Part shown: positions 24,751 to 32,450 of the stretch, piece by piece | How the letters are laid out: the number at the start of each line of letters is the position of its first letter | Numbering within the stretch: the stretch's first letter is position 1 | DNA from: Spirochaetaceae bacterium | GTDB taxonomy: Bacteria; Spirochaetota; Spirochaetia; Treponematales; Rectinemataceae | Assembly: GCA_025356015.1 (NCBI GenBank) | Contig: JANXYO010000063.1 | Coordinates: 1 to 64,000 of the forward strand | Length of the DNA: 64,000 bases | Direction: 5' to 3' | Program-made: the position numbers and the translations under genes | The notes under the pieces: model-generated | Database searches by the model: none | What the model saw: the letters and a program-made list of their open reading frames with translations, nothing else | What the model was told of the DNA's origin: nothing

Positions 24751-26034
24751 TCAGAGCCTGTAGCTCTGGCCCGGCCGAACCAGGGCCTTCGCCACAAGGT
24801 GGGAGAGGAACTCCACCTTCATGCCGAGGGCGTAGTGCTCGTTCAGGTCCGAGAGCTGGCTATGGCAGTTCTCGCAGGCCGTGGTGATGATGGCCGCCTT
24901 GGAGGCTCGCATCTGCTCGGCCTTGACCTTCGAGGACTTCATGCGGAACTCCATCTCGCCCATCGCGACCAGGCCACCGCCGCCCCCGCAGCACCAGTTC
25001 TCCTCCTTCGTCGGCCTAAGCTCGACGAAGTACTCGGTGAGGGCGCGCAGGACGCGCCGGGGTTCCTCGATGACGCCCCCGTTGCGCGCGATCTGACAGG
25101 GGTCGTGGTAGGTGACCTTCTCGGTGATCTTCGACTTGTCCAGGGTTATGCGGCCCTGACTGAGGTAGCGGTCGATGAGCTCGACGAAGGCGATGACCTT
25201 GAAGGGCTGCTTGCCCATGAAGTGCCGCATCACCCTGAAGGCCGTGCCGCACTCGACGATCGCGACTTCCTTGACCCCGAGGCCGATGGCCTCGTCGATG
25301 ATCCTCTGGGCGATGGCCTTCATCTTCCTCGAGTCGCCGACAAATGCGCCAAAGTTGACGGCCTCGAAGAAGGAGAGGCTCCAGCGTTCCTTGGCGGCGT
25401 TCATGATGGCCGCGGCCGGCACTATTGAGTGGGCCCCAGCCAGGCCGACGTACAGGAGGTCCGCGCCCTTCGCCTCAAGCGGCATGGGCCGGGAGAAGGC
25501 TCCCTCGGCCTCGGCGGCCGTCGGCCAGAGGGCGAGCACGTCTGCCTCGAGGTTGGTGATCGCCTCGGCGTAGCTGGCCTTGGTCTCCTCGATGCCCTCG
25601 CCCTTCGCTATCGACATGTCGGAGAGCATGGAGAGGAGCTTTGGCTCCTTGTCGGCGCCGATGAGGAGGGCTTTCGCGATGGACATGAGCTGCTGGGTGT
25701 CGATGCCGAAGGGGCAGTGCACCATGCAGCGCCGGCAGCCCGTGCAGGAATAGGCCGCCTCGTAGATGCGCTCCAGGGTGCCGTCGTCGAACTCGAGGAC
25801 CTCGCCCAGCCAGGGGGCGAAGCTACCTTGCATCTTGAAGTAGCGCCTGAAGACCTTGCGGATCACCTCAGCCCGGCCCACCGCCGTGTACTTGATCTCG
25901 GGGATCGAGGCGCCCACGTGGCAGGAATCGAGGCAGTTGCCGCAGCGCGTGCAGGTCTCGAGGTACATCTTCATCGCGGAGTTGAGCCTGGTCTCGAAAA
26001 GCCTCTTGAGGTCGCGGCTCAGCTGTGTGTCCAT
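24751..26034 (-). CDS. HdrD/DsrK-like iron-sulfur protein
   Basis: This 427-residue cytoplasm-facing redox protein has two ferredoxin-type clusters (CTRCGNCLDSCHVG near residue 28, CTGCRRCMVHCPFG near residue 100). C-terminal CCG-type elements (YHDPCQIARNGG, WCCGGGGGLV and TACENCHSQL) resemble those that hold the catalytic [4Fe-4S] cluster of heterodisulfide reductase and DsrK. The first CCG repeat is reduced (VECGTAFRVMRHF). It would accept or donate electrons through the cytochrome b encoded just upstream, whose gene overlaps by 16 bases. The thiol, disulfide or persulfide substrate is not known. Confidence 0.85.
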   Translation of the reverse strand: MDTQLSRDLKRLFETRLNSAMKMYLETCTRCGNCLDSCHVGASIPEIKYTAVGRAEVIRKVFRRYFKMQGSFAPWLGEVLEFDDGTLERIYEAAYSCTGCRRCMVHCPFGIDTQQLMSIAKALLIGADKEPKLLSMLSDMSIAKGEGIEETKASYAEAITNLEADVLALWPTAAEAEGAFSRPMPLEAKGADLLYVGLAGAHSIVPAAAIMNAAKERWSLSFFEAVNFGAFVGDSRKMKAIAQRIIDEAIGLGVKEVAIVECGTAFRVMRHFMGKQPFKVIAFVELIDRYLSQGRITLDKSKITEKVTYHDPCQIARNGGVIEEPRRVLRALTEYFVELRPTKEENWCCGGGGGLVAMGEMEFRMKSSKVKAEQMRASKAAIITTACENCHSQLSDLNEHYALGMKVEFLSHLVAKALVRPGQSYRL

Positions 26035-26867
26035 ACACGCCTCCTGACTGCGTTGATGGGGAGGGCGAGGAAGGCGTGCATGATTTTCGAGAAGGGGAGG
26101 ACGAGGAAGATCAGCTCGGCCAGGACGACGTGGAGCACGACCATGTGGTAGTGCGAGCCGTGGAGGATGGCCCGGGGGTCGGCGAAGGTGAAGGCCGCGA
26201 GGCCGTCGAAGTACTTCGCGAAGTCCTGCTTGGTCATGACGAAACCCGATGCCGTCCAGGAATTGCCCCAGCTGATGAGGTCGCCGAGGAGGAAGGTGAA
26301 CAGGAGGAGGAGGAGGAGGAGGTAGTCAGAGGGGATCGAGATCTGTCTATAGGATCCCTTGAACCTCCTGCCCATGAAATAGAAGGCGCTCAGGGTGACC
26401 ATGAGGCCTACGCCGCCGGCGCCGAGCATGTCGCGGGAGGCGGGGGGGACGAGGTTGATGGAGCCCAGGATGTCCAGGTGGCCCAGGATGAGGAGGAGGA
26501 AGCCGAGGTGGAAGACCAGGAGGGCGACCCAGAGGGCCGGGCTGCGCTTGAGGATCTGGGGCATGCCCAGGCTTTCGCCGAGGGCGGCCATCCATGGCCT
26601 CTTCCTCGCCGGGTAGAGGGCAAGCTGGTAGGGAGGAGGTGGCGAGTTGAGGATCTTGACGATCCTCACCACCAGGGCCACGAGGAGGAAGGCGAGGGAG
26701 AGATAGACCAGGGGGACCATGACCGAGTACTCGAGCTTGTCAAACGCCAGGGCCAGACCCGTGTGGGCGACCTGGCTCGCGGCCGTGACCGCGTCCGTCG
26801 TCGTGCCCGCCGCGGCCGGGGCTACCGCCTGCGTGGCGGCCGAGACCGCCTCTGCTGCTGCTGCCAT
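26019..26867 (-). CDS. NarI/DsrM-like membrane cytochrome b subunit
   Basis: This 282-residue membrane protein has an Ala/Thr-rich N-terminus of about 35 residues and then about five to six helices. Histidines fit b-haem ligation: WVALLVFHLGFLLLILGHLD in one helix and HGSHYHMVVLHVVLAE in another. The arrangement matches the nitrate reductase gamma/DsrM family. It should anchor the HdrD-like protein and exchange electrons with quinone. It overlaps the next gene by 16 bases and follows tusA by 10 bases. Confidence 0.83.
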   Translation of the reverse strand: MAAAAEAVSAATQAVAPAAAGTTTDAVTAASQVAHTGLALAFDKLEYSVMVPLVYLSLAFLLVALVVRIVKILNSPPPPYQLALYPARKRPWMAALGESLGMPQILKRSPALWVALLVFHLGFLLLILGHLDILGSINLVPPASRDMLGAGGVGLMVTLSAFYFMGRRFKGSYRQISIPSDYLLLLLLLFTFLLGDLISWGNSWTASGFVMTKQDFAKYFDGLAAFTFADPRAILHGSHYHMVVLHVVLAELIFLVLPFSKIMHAFLALPINAVRRRVWTHS

Positions 26868-26877
26868 CGCTATCTGC

Positions 26878-27117
26878 CTATTTCTGGCGCTTGACGTAGA
26901 TCTTGATGAGGCCGCTCTCCTGCTTGGTCTCGAGGATCGCGTTGCCCGTCGTCTTGGCCCAGGCGGGGAAATCCGAGAGCGAGCCTGGGTCGGTGGTCAG
27001 CACTTCGACTACCTCGCCTACAGCGATCTTGGGCAGCTCCTGGCTGATCTTTACGATTGGCATGGGGCACTTTAGCCCCTTGTAGTCGAGGGTCTTGAGG
27101 GTGGTGTATTCGGCCAT
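26878..27117 (-). CDS. tusA: TusA/SirA-family sulfur carrier
   Basis: This 79-residue protein has the TusA signature GLKCPMPIVKI with the single sulfur-carrying Cys at residue 17, and the usual two-layer fold length. TusA-type proteins pass persulfide sulfur between enzymes. Its place between a DsrE2 gene and membrane redox genes suggests a dedicated carrier for this module rather than the tRNA-thiolation TusA. An AGGAG site lies upstream of the ATG. Confidence 0.9.
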   Translation of the reverse strand: MAEYTTLKTLDYKGLKCPMPIVKISQELPKIAVGEVVEVLTTDPGSLSDFPAWAKTTGNAILETKQESGLIKIYVKRQK

Positions 27118-27153
27118 TCTGATACTCCTTGTGCGAACTGCTTCGCCTGCGGT

Positions 27154-27699
27154 CTAGAGGAAGAGCTGGATCGAGGATTCCCCGGCTTCGGCGAGGAAGG
27201 TGGCGACGCCTCCGATCGACTTGTGGGGGTAGTCGATCATCTCCTCGGGCTTCATGCCCATGAGGTCCATGGACATCTCGCAGATCACGATCTTGACGCC
27301 AAGGACTCCCGCCGTCTCGAAGAGCTCGTCAAGGTTGGCGACGTTCTTCTTGGTCATAAGGTATTTCATCATCCCCGTGCCGGCCCCGGCCATGTGCATC
27401 TGGGAGAGCTTGGTCTTGTTCCGGCCCTTGGGCAGCATCATGCCGAACATTTTGGAGAGGAGGTCCTTGCCCTTCACCTTCTTGGCCGGATCGCGGAGGG
27501 CGGCGGTTCCCCAGAAGGTGTAGAACATGACGACCTCCATCCCCATGGCGGCGGCGCCGGTGGCGATGATCATGGAGGCGAGGTGCTTGTCCAGGTCTCC
27601 CGAGAACACGATCATCGACAGTTTCTTCTTGGGACCCGGCCTCTCCTCGAGCATGGCCTTGATAGAAGCCAGTTCCTTTTCCATGTCAACTGCCATCAT
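27154..27699 (-). CDS. DsrE2-type (DsrE/DsrF/DrsH-like) sulfurtransferase
   Basis: This 181-residue protein belongs to the DsrE2 family. It shows KLSMIVFSGDLDKHLASMII, EVVMFYTFWGT and a Cys in VKIVICEMSMDLMG near residue 145, which aligns with the persulfide-carrying cysteine region. Family members are small sulfur-transfer proteins, commonly paired with TusA and rhodanese, and are often membrane-associated. I use the ATG at 27699, which overlaps the arsR stop (ATGA) and has a GGAGG site. It passes to tusA after 36 bases. Confidence 0.87.
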   Translation of the reverse strand: MMAVDMEKELASIKAMLEERPGPKKKLSMIVFSGDLDKHLASMIIATGAAAMGMEVVMFYTFWGTAALRDPAKKVKGKDLLSKMFGMMLPKGRNKTKLSQMHMAGAGTGMMKYLMTKKNVANLDELFETAGVLGVKIVICEMSMDLMGMKPEEMIDYPHKSIGGVATFLAEAGESSIQLFL

Positions 27700-28007
27700 T
27701 TCCCTCCATCGGTGTAGGTCGTGCAGCCCTCGAGGCACCGCATGAGGTCCCTGAGTCGCGGCACGGCGAGCCGGTAGGTTGTGAAGCCCCCGCCCCTGGC
27801 GGCCTCGACGAGGCCGCTCATCCGCAAGATCTTGAGCTGCTGCGAGACGATCGCCGGCGCCGCCCCGATGCGTTCCGCGATCGCGCCCACATTGGCTTCG
27901 CTGTCGCAGAGAACCGAGACTATCCGGATCCGGGTTGGATTTCCGATCGCCTTCACCATTTCGGCCACATGCGCGGCAAGGCCCGAATCGGCGTCGATTG
28001 CTCCCAT
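27696..28007 (-). CDS. ArsR-family regulator, possible persulfide sensor
   Basis: This 103-residue winged-helix repressor has the recognition region VGAIAERIGAAPAIVSQQLK. It has Cys34 in the second helix (IVSVLCDSEA) and Cys91/Cys95 near the C-terminus (MRCLEGCTTY). A helix-2 Cys combined with a C-terminal Cys is the layout of the persulfide sensors SqrR/BigR, and the genes behind it handle sulfane sulfur. A sulfide or polysulfide signal is therefore a reasonable inference. It is the first gene of the module and is preceded by a perfect 14-bp palindrome at 28031-28044. Confidence 0.85.
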   Translation of the reverse strand: MGAIDADSGLAAHVAEMVKAIGNPTRIRIVSVLCDSEANVGAIAERIGAAPAIVSQQLKILRMSGLVEAARGGGFTTYRLAVPRLRDLMRCLEGCTTYTDGGK

Positions 28008-28030
28008 GTCGTCCGTTCCTTCGAAATAGC

Positions 28031-28044
28031 GATATAGCTATATC
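28031..28044. promoter_or_regulatory. Perfect palindrome upstream of arsR, candidate operator
   Basis: GATATAGCTATATC is its own reverse complement and lies 24 bases upstream of the arsR start, in an A/T-rich patch of otherwise GC-rich DNA that could also hold the -10 element. ArsR-family operators are AT-rich inverted repeats in this position, so autoregulation of the sulfur module is likely. Confidence 0.6.
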
Positions 28045-28251
28045 TATACATTAAGTTCTGGAAAGCCGCAAGCGAAATCCGGCGCCCACTGCTATACTTT
28101 CCAAGGGTAAGCCAAGCGGCTTTCCAGGAGAACCGGATGCCAAGGACCTTCAGCCATTCTCTGCACTTCGATGCCGCCCCCACCCGGGACAAAGCCGGGC
28201 CACCAAGGCCCAAGGCGGCACGATGACGATGAACTTGAAGCTGGGCCGAGC

Positions 28252-28890
28252 ATGCTAAAACGCCAACTGCCGGGACCCGGGGGAAGGTTCTCCGTCACCC
28301 ATGCCCTTGGGTCCTCGGGCAAGCAGATCAGGATCGAGCCGGGCGGGCACCGCGCGGTCATGGAGAACGTCGTGCTCACGACCATACTCGGCTCCTGCGT
28401 CTCGGCCTGCCTCTACGACGAGGAGAGCGGGGTCGCCGGCATGAACCACTTCATGCTCGCGAACCGCCGCTACGCGAAGGCCATGCCCATGAGCGTGACC
28501 GATGCCGGGCGCTACGGCATCCACGCGATGGAGCTCCTCATCAACGACATGCTCAAGCTCGGGGCGACGAAGTCGCGGATAAAGGCGAAGGTCTTCGGCG
28601 GGGGCCGGATCCTGGAGACGGGGAGCAGGGACACCTTCTTCTGCGTGGGTGAGGTCAACCAGCGCTTTATCAGGGAATTTCTCGAGCTCGAGAAGATCGA
28701 GGCGGTCGCCTTCGACCTCGGGGGAGAGCTGGGGCGGGTGATCCACTTCAGGACCGATACCTTCCAGGTCTTCCGCCGCTGGATCCAGAAGGCCGAGACG
28801 ATCAGCGTCGAGCGTGAGGAGCACCAGCTCTGGAAGCAGAGCATCTCGGAGCACGAGACCAGTCCGGGAGACGCGATCCTCTTCAGGTAG
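28252..28890 (+). CDS. cheD: Chemoreceptor glutamine deamidase CheD
   Basis: This 212-residue protein deamidates or modulates chemoreceptors and can interact with CheC. The catalytic Cys is in ILGSCVSACLYD and the catalytic His in GVAGMNHFML, with the substrate-binding GRYGIHAMELLINDML and AKVFGGGRIL. The start is uncertain: the ATG at 28252 has only a weak site and the frame is open back to 28171. No other chemotaxis genes are adjacent. A C-terminal tail of about 25 residues (REEHQLWKQSISEHETSP) is longer than in many CheD proteins. Confidence 0.9.
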   Translation: MLKRQLPGPGGRFSVTHALGSSGKQIRIEPGGHRAVMENVVLTTILGSCVSACLYDEESGVAGMNHFMLANRRYAKAMPMSVTDAGRYGIHAMELLINDMLKLGATKSRIKAKVFGGGRILETGSRDTFFCVGEVNQRFIREFLELEKIEAVAFDLGGELGRVIHFRTDTFQVFRRWIQKAETISVEREEHQLWKQSISEHETSPGDAILFR

Positions 28891-28894
28891 GCGA

Positions 28895-29461
28895 CTAGGT
28901 CGACCAGCGTCCCTGGGAACCGAGCATGTCCTCGAGGGATTTGGGCAGGAACTCGTGGAGGCGGTCGAGGTCCTCCCTCGTCACGATCGCCTCCCGCTCG
29001 AGGGCGAGCTCCCTGGTGGTCGCGCCGAGGCGGCGCAGCAGGCTGTAGATAACGAAGGTGAAGATCTTCAGGCCAGCCCTCGGATTCTTGTCGCAGTAGG
29101 CGAACAGGGAATCGCGGGGAACGGCGGCGACGAGGCAGGCGCCGTGGGCTTTGGCGTCGGCCGTGCGGGGCAGGTTCATGAAGATCGAGGCCTCGCCGAG
29201 CACGTCCCCCTTGCCGACCTCGCCCACCTTCACCGTCTCCCCGTCCTTCACCCTCACCGCGATGTCCACGACGCCCTCGATAAGGAGATGCAGCTCGTTG
29301 CCGATGCTGTCCTGCCTGACCAGGGCCTCTCCTGGCTCGTATTCGCGGAGCTCGCAGAGGGCGGCGAAGCGCTTGAGCTCGAAGCGGCCCAGGTTCTGGA
29401 GGATGAGGGTATGCCTGAGCTCTTCCATGAGCCTGTCGGTCTTCATGCTGCGTGGCTGCAC
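28895..29461 (-). CDS. Cyclic nucleotide-binding domain protein
   Basis: This is a 188-residue protein with one cNMP-binding fold (YEPGEALVRQDSIGNELHLL, then GKGDVLGEASIFMNLPRTAD near residue 95). There is no DNA-binding wing; the C-terminal third is helical. It may be a stand-alone sensor that binds a partner. I prefer the GTG start at 29461 because AAGGAG lies nine bases upstream; the ATG at 29446 has no site. It converges on cheD with a four-base gap. Confidence 0.82.
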   Translation of the reverse strand: MQPRSMKTDRLMEELRHTLILQNLGRFELKRFAALCELREYEPGEALVRQDSIGNELHLLIEGVVDIAVRVKDGETVKVGEVGKGDVLGEASIFMNLPRTADAKAHGACLVAAVPRDSLFAYCDKNPRAGLKIFTFVIYSLLRRLGATTRELALEREAIVTREDLDRLHEFLPKSLEDMLGSQGRWST

Positions 29462-29540
29462 TAGTTCACACTCCTTGCTGGCGCGGCTCGCCCGTCGGGC
29501 GCGATACAAATGTAGCGCGCATGCGTGGTGAGGACAAGAT

Positions 29541-30167
29541 TCATCCGCTGGTCTCCGCCTCGCTCCTCGCCCCGAGGGCGGCGAAGCTCCTCCATGAGCT
29601 GTCTGCTTCCGCGTCCGCCAGGATGTCGAGGCAGGCGGCCGCCTCGGCGGCCGCGAGCCTCCCGTTGTGCCGCACAAGGCCAAGGGCCGTCGACGCGGCG
29701 CCCTCGGCCTCGAGCCGGCCCAGGCTGGAGGCGATCGCCCCGGCCGCCGCCGCCCAGTAGGAAGCCCGGCTTTTCAGCGCCTCGAGGAAGGCGGGGCGGG
29801 AGGCATGGCAGGCGAGGAGGAGGGCGACATCGAAGGCCGCGAAGTCGCGGTCGCGCGCGGCGACCCTTGCGAGGATCTCGGACTCGAGCCTGCCAAGGCC
29901 TATCTTGCTTGCCGAGAAGATCCTCTTCCTGGAGAGCGGCCCCTCCTTGGTCTCCCTCGCTTCTATCAGCCCCTTCCTCTCGAGGGAAAGTATCAAGGCG
30001 TAGACAGAGGATTCGGCGATGGGGCACCAGCTCGCCGAGTTGAGCCGGTCGAGGAGCTTGAGGAGGAAATAGGGGTTCATGGGCCTTTCGGCTAGGAGGC
30101 CGAGCACGAGCAGGGCCGGGCTCGAGAGGGCCGCTTCCCCCTTCCCTCCCTCGCGTCCGCTCACCAC
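29541..30167 (-). CDS. PadR-family transcriptional regulator
   Basis: This is a 208-residue regulator with a PadR-type winged helix (LLVLGLLAERPMNPYFLLKL, followed by ESSVYALILSLERKGLIEAR) and a C-terminal helical part that mediates dimerisation. The start is GTG (30167) with GGAG upstream. It is divergent from aspS. An 18-bp perfect palindrome lies 36 bases upstream of its start, so it probably represses itself. No efflux or other target gene is directly attached. Confidence 0.85.
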   Translation of the reverse strand: MVSGREGGKGEAALSSPALLVLGLLAERPMNPYFLLKLLDRLNSASWCPIAESSVYALILSLERKGLIEARETKEGPLSRKRIFSASKIGLGRLESEILARVAARDRDFAAFDVALLLACHASRPAFLEALKSRASYWAAAAGAIASSLGRLEAEGAASTALGLVRHNGRLAAAEAAACLDILADAEADSSWRSFAALGARSEAETSG

Positions 30168-30203
30168 GGGACTCCAGCCGATCCTCGACCATGCATGCTC
30201 TAA

Positions 30204-30221
30204 CTATAGAGTACTCTATAG
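30204..30221. promoter_or_regulatory. 18-bp perfect palindrome, candidate PadR operator
   Basis: CTATAGAGTACTCTATAG is fully self-complementary and lies in the padR-aspS intergenic region, close to the padR start. PadR proteins bind dyads of this size. It also contains TATAGAGT-type A/T stretches that could be part of the padR promoter. Confidence 0.65.
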
Positions 30222-30334
30222 CTAGAGTAAAGCCGCAACCGCTATCCCAAACCCACCCCGACATCGCCTCATTTGCCCCGGAAACACGGTCCCGGGCCGC
30301 CTTGAGAGCCCCAGCCGGACCAAAGCAGGCGATC

Positions 30335-30364
30335 TTGCGACAAAGAGGCCGGACGGGATAGAAT
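30335..30364 (+). promoter_or_regulatory. Candidate aspS promoter giving a leaderless message
   Basis: TTGCGA (30335-30340) and TAGAAT (30359-30364) are spaced by 18 bases. Transcription would start around 30371-30372, on or next to the ATG at 30372. No ribosome-binding site precedes that ATG, which agrees with a leaderless transcript. Confidence 0.45.
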
Positions 30365-30371
30365 GCCCGCC

Positions 30372-32168
30372 ATGGAATACCAGAAGCGCACAACCACCTG
30401 CGGAGCCTTGCGCAAGGCGGACGCGGGCCAGACCGTCGTCCTCAACGGGTGGGTCCACCGCAAGCGGGACCACGGCGGCATCTCCTTCGTCAACCTCCGC
30501 GACCGCTACGGGATCACCCAGGTCGTCATCGACGACGACGCCGTCCCCGAGCTCAAGGACCTCGCCGCCGAGCTCAAGTTCGAATACTGCCTCTCGGTGA
30601 GGGGAGTGGTGCGCGCCCGCCCCGATTCGATGGTCAACAAGGACATGCCGACGGGCGAGATCGAGGTCAAGGCCGAGTCGGTCCAGATACTCTCGCGCTG
30701 CGAGACCCTTCCCTTCATGGTCGACGAGAAGAGCGACGCCAAGGAGGAGCTCCGCCTCAAGTACCGCTACCTCGACCTGCGCTCCTTCGCCATGCAGCGC
30801 AAGATCGCCCTGCGCCACGAGGTGGCCTTCGCCGTGAGGGAGTACCTGGGCGGCCAGGGATTCTTCGAGATCGAGACCCCGACCTTCATCAAGTCGACCC
30901 CGGAGGGAGCCAGGGACTACCTCGTCCCCTCCCGCCTCTATCCCGGCAAGTTCTACGCCCTCCCCCAGTCGCCCCAGCTCTACAAGCAGATTCTCATGGT
31001 CAGCGGGATGGACAAGTACTTCCAGCTCGCGCGCTGCTACCGCGACGAGGACGCACGGGGCGATCGCCAGCCCGAGTTCACCCAGATCGACATCGAGATG
31101 TCCTTCGTGAAACGCGATGACGTCCTCGAGCTCATCGAGGGTCTCTTCGGCCACGTCTTCAAGAAGACCCTCAATGTCGAGCTGCCCGAGAAATTCCGCA
31201 GGATCTCCTTCGACGACTCGATGGAATTCTACGGAACCGACAAGCCCGACCTGCGCTTCCACATGGAGATGCAGAGCATCGACGAGCTCGCGCAGAAGTC
31301 CGCCTTCCAGGCCCTCAAGGACGCTCTGGCCGCGGGCGGCGCGGTGAAGGCCCTCGTGGCCCCGGGCAAGGCCGACTACTCGCGCAAGCAGATAGAGGAA
31401 CTCGAGGCAGCGGCGAAGATCTTCCGCGCCAAGGGCATGGCCTGGATGAAGGTCTCCTCCGAGGGCAAGCTGGAGGGCGGGGCCTCCAAGTTCTTCAACG
31501 GCGAGGGCGCAGCTCCCGGCCTCGAGGCCGAGCTACTCGCTGCTCTTGGCGCGAAGAACGGAGACCTCATCCTCCTCGTCGCCGATCCCAAGCGCAAGGT
31601 CGCGTGCCAGTCCCTGGGGGCCGTGCGCTCCAAGCTCGGCAAGGATCTGGGCCTCTGCGACCCCGACAAGTTTGAGTTCGCCTGGATAGTCGACTTCCCC
31701 ATGTTCGAGTGGAACGAGGACGAGTCCAAGTGGGAAGCCGCCCACCACATGTTCACGATGCCCCAGGAGAGGTACCACGCGACCCTCGAGTCCGACCCCG
31801 GTCCCGTCAAGGGAGACCTCTACGACCTCGTCCTGAACGGCTTCGAGCTCGCCTCGGGCTCGATCCGCATCCACGACCCCGAACTCCAGAAGCGCATCTT
31901 CTCCATCGTCGGCATAGATCCGAAGGAGGCCGAGGCCAAGTTCGGCTTCCTCACCGAGGCCTTCAAGTACGGCCCCCCGCCCCATGGCGGCATCGCCCCC
32001 GGCCTCGATCGCCTCGTGATGCTCATGGCCGGAGAGACCTCGATAAAGGAAGTAATCGCCTTCCCCAAGAACAGCTTCGCGGTGAACCCCATGGATGACT
32101 GCCCCAGCGACGTAGACCAGAAACAGCTGGACGATTTGCACATCCAGATCGTAAAAAAGGCGGATTAA
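30372..32168 (+). CDS. aspS: Aspartyl-tRNA synthetase
   Basis: The class II synthetase charges tRNA-Asp. At 598 residues it is the long bacterial type with an N-terminal anticodon-binding OB fold (VVLNGWVHRKRDHGGISFVN), a catalytic core and an inserted GAD domain. Motif 2 is seen around YRDEDARGDRQPEFTQIDIE, and motif 3 is GLDRLVMLMAG near the end. An in-frame ATG nine bases earlier (30363) is possible; neither has a clear ribosome-binding site. A degenerate second copy of its 3' end lies downstream. Confidence 0.96.
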   Translation: MEYQKRTTTCGALRKADAGQTVVLNGWVHRKRDHGGISFVNLRDRYGITQVVIDDDAVPELKDLAAELKFEYCLSVRGVVRARPDSMVNKDMPTGEIEVKAESVQILSRCETLPFMVDEKSDAKEELRLKYRYLDLRSFAMQRKIALRHEVAFAVREYLGGQGFFEIETPTFIKSTPEGARDYLVPSRLYPGKFYALPQSPQLYKQILMVSGMDKYFQLARCYRDEDARGDRQPEFTQIDIEMSFVKRDDVLELIEGLFGHVFKKTLNVELPEKFRRISFDDSMEFYGTDKPDLRFHMEMQSIDELAQKSAFQALKDALAAGGAVKALVAPGKADYSRKQIEELEAAAKIFRAKGMAWMKVSSEGKLEGGASKFFNGEGAAPGLEAELLAALGAKNGDLILLVADPKRKVACQSLGAVRSKLGKDLGLCDPDKFEFAWIVDFPMFEWNEDESKWEAAHHMFTMPQERYHATLESDPGPVKGDLYDLVLNGFELASGSIRIHDPELQKRIFSIVGIDPKEAEAKFGFLTEAFKYGPPPHGGIAPGLDRLVMLMAGETSIKEVIAFPKNSFAVNPMDDCPSDVDQKQLDDLHIQIVKKAD

Positions 32169-32260
32169 AAGGCAGCCGATGGACGCCGTAGCGAGGCGCC
32201 TCGCCGCGCATAAAATCCATTCCTCTCGGCGAGCGGGGCCGAGCATTCGCGAGGCCCCGC

Positions 32261-32346
32261 ACGATTGCCCGAACGACGTCGACCGGATACAGCTGGACGA
32301 TTTGCGGATCCAGATTGCAAGGAAGGCGGATCAAGGACAGCCGATA
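32261..32346 (+). repeat. Degenerate tandem copy of the aspS 3' end
   Basis: This stretch repeats the end of aspS (32095-32180) at an offset of 166 bases. By hand I count 56 matches in the first 70 aligned positions, then a one-base gap. In the matching frame it reads DCPNDVDRIQLDDLRIQIAR and KAD, against the AspRS end DCPSDVDQKQLDDLHIQIVK and KAD. The copy has lost the stop codon (TAA to CAA). The 80 bases between the copies hold a GC-rich hairpin (CGGGGCC/GGCCCCG at 32233-32258) and no gene that I recognise. Confidence 0.8.
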
Positions 32347-32391
32347 GATGCTGCGCCACTCTCGTGCGGACGCCATTTCGCCTATCGTGTC

Positions 32392-32419
32392 TTGAAAGCT
32401 CCGGATCCCGTGGTATATT
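32392..32419 (+). promoter_or_regulatory. Sigma-70-type promoter of the secreted protein gene
   Basis: TTGAAA (32392-32397) and TATATT (32414-32419) are spaced by 16 bases. The start of transcription would be near 32426, with GGAGG at 32441 and the ATG at 32451. Confidence 0.65.
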
Positions 32420-32450
32420 TGCCGCGGGATTCAGCACCACGGAGGCAAAT

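Noticed and set aside
30222-31262. 346-codon frame antisense to the first part of aspS
   Set aside because: Complement of a biased coding sequence, with no plausible start context.
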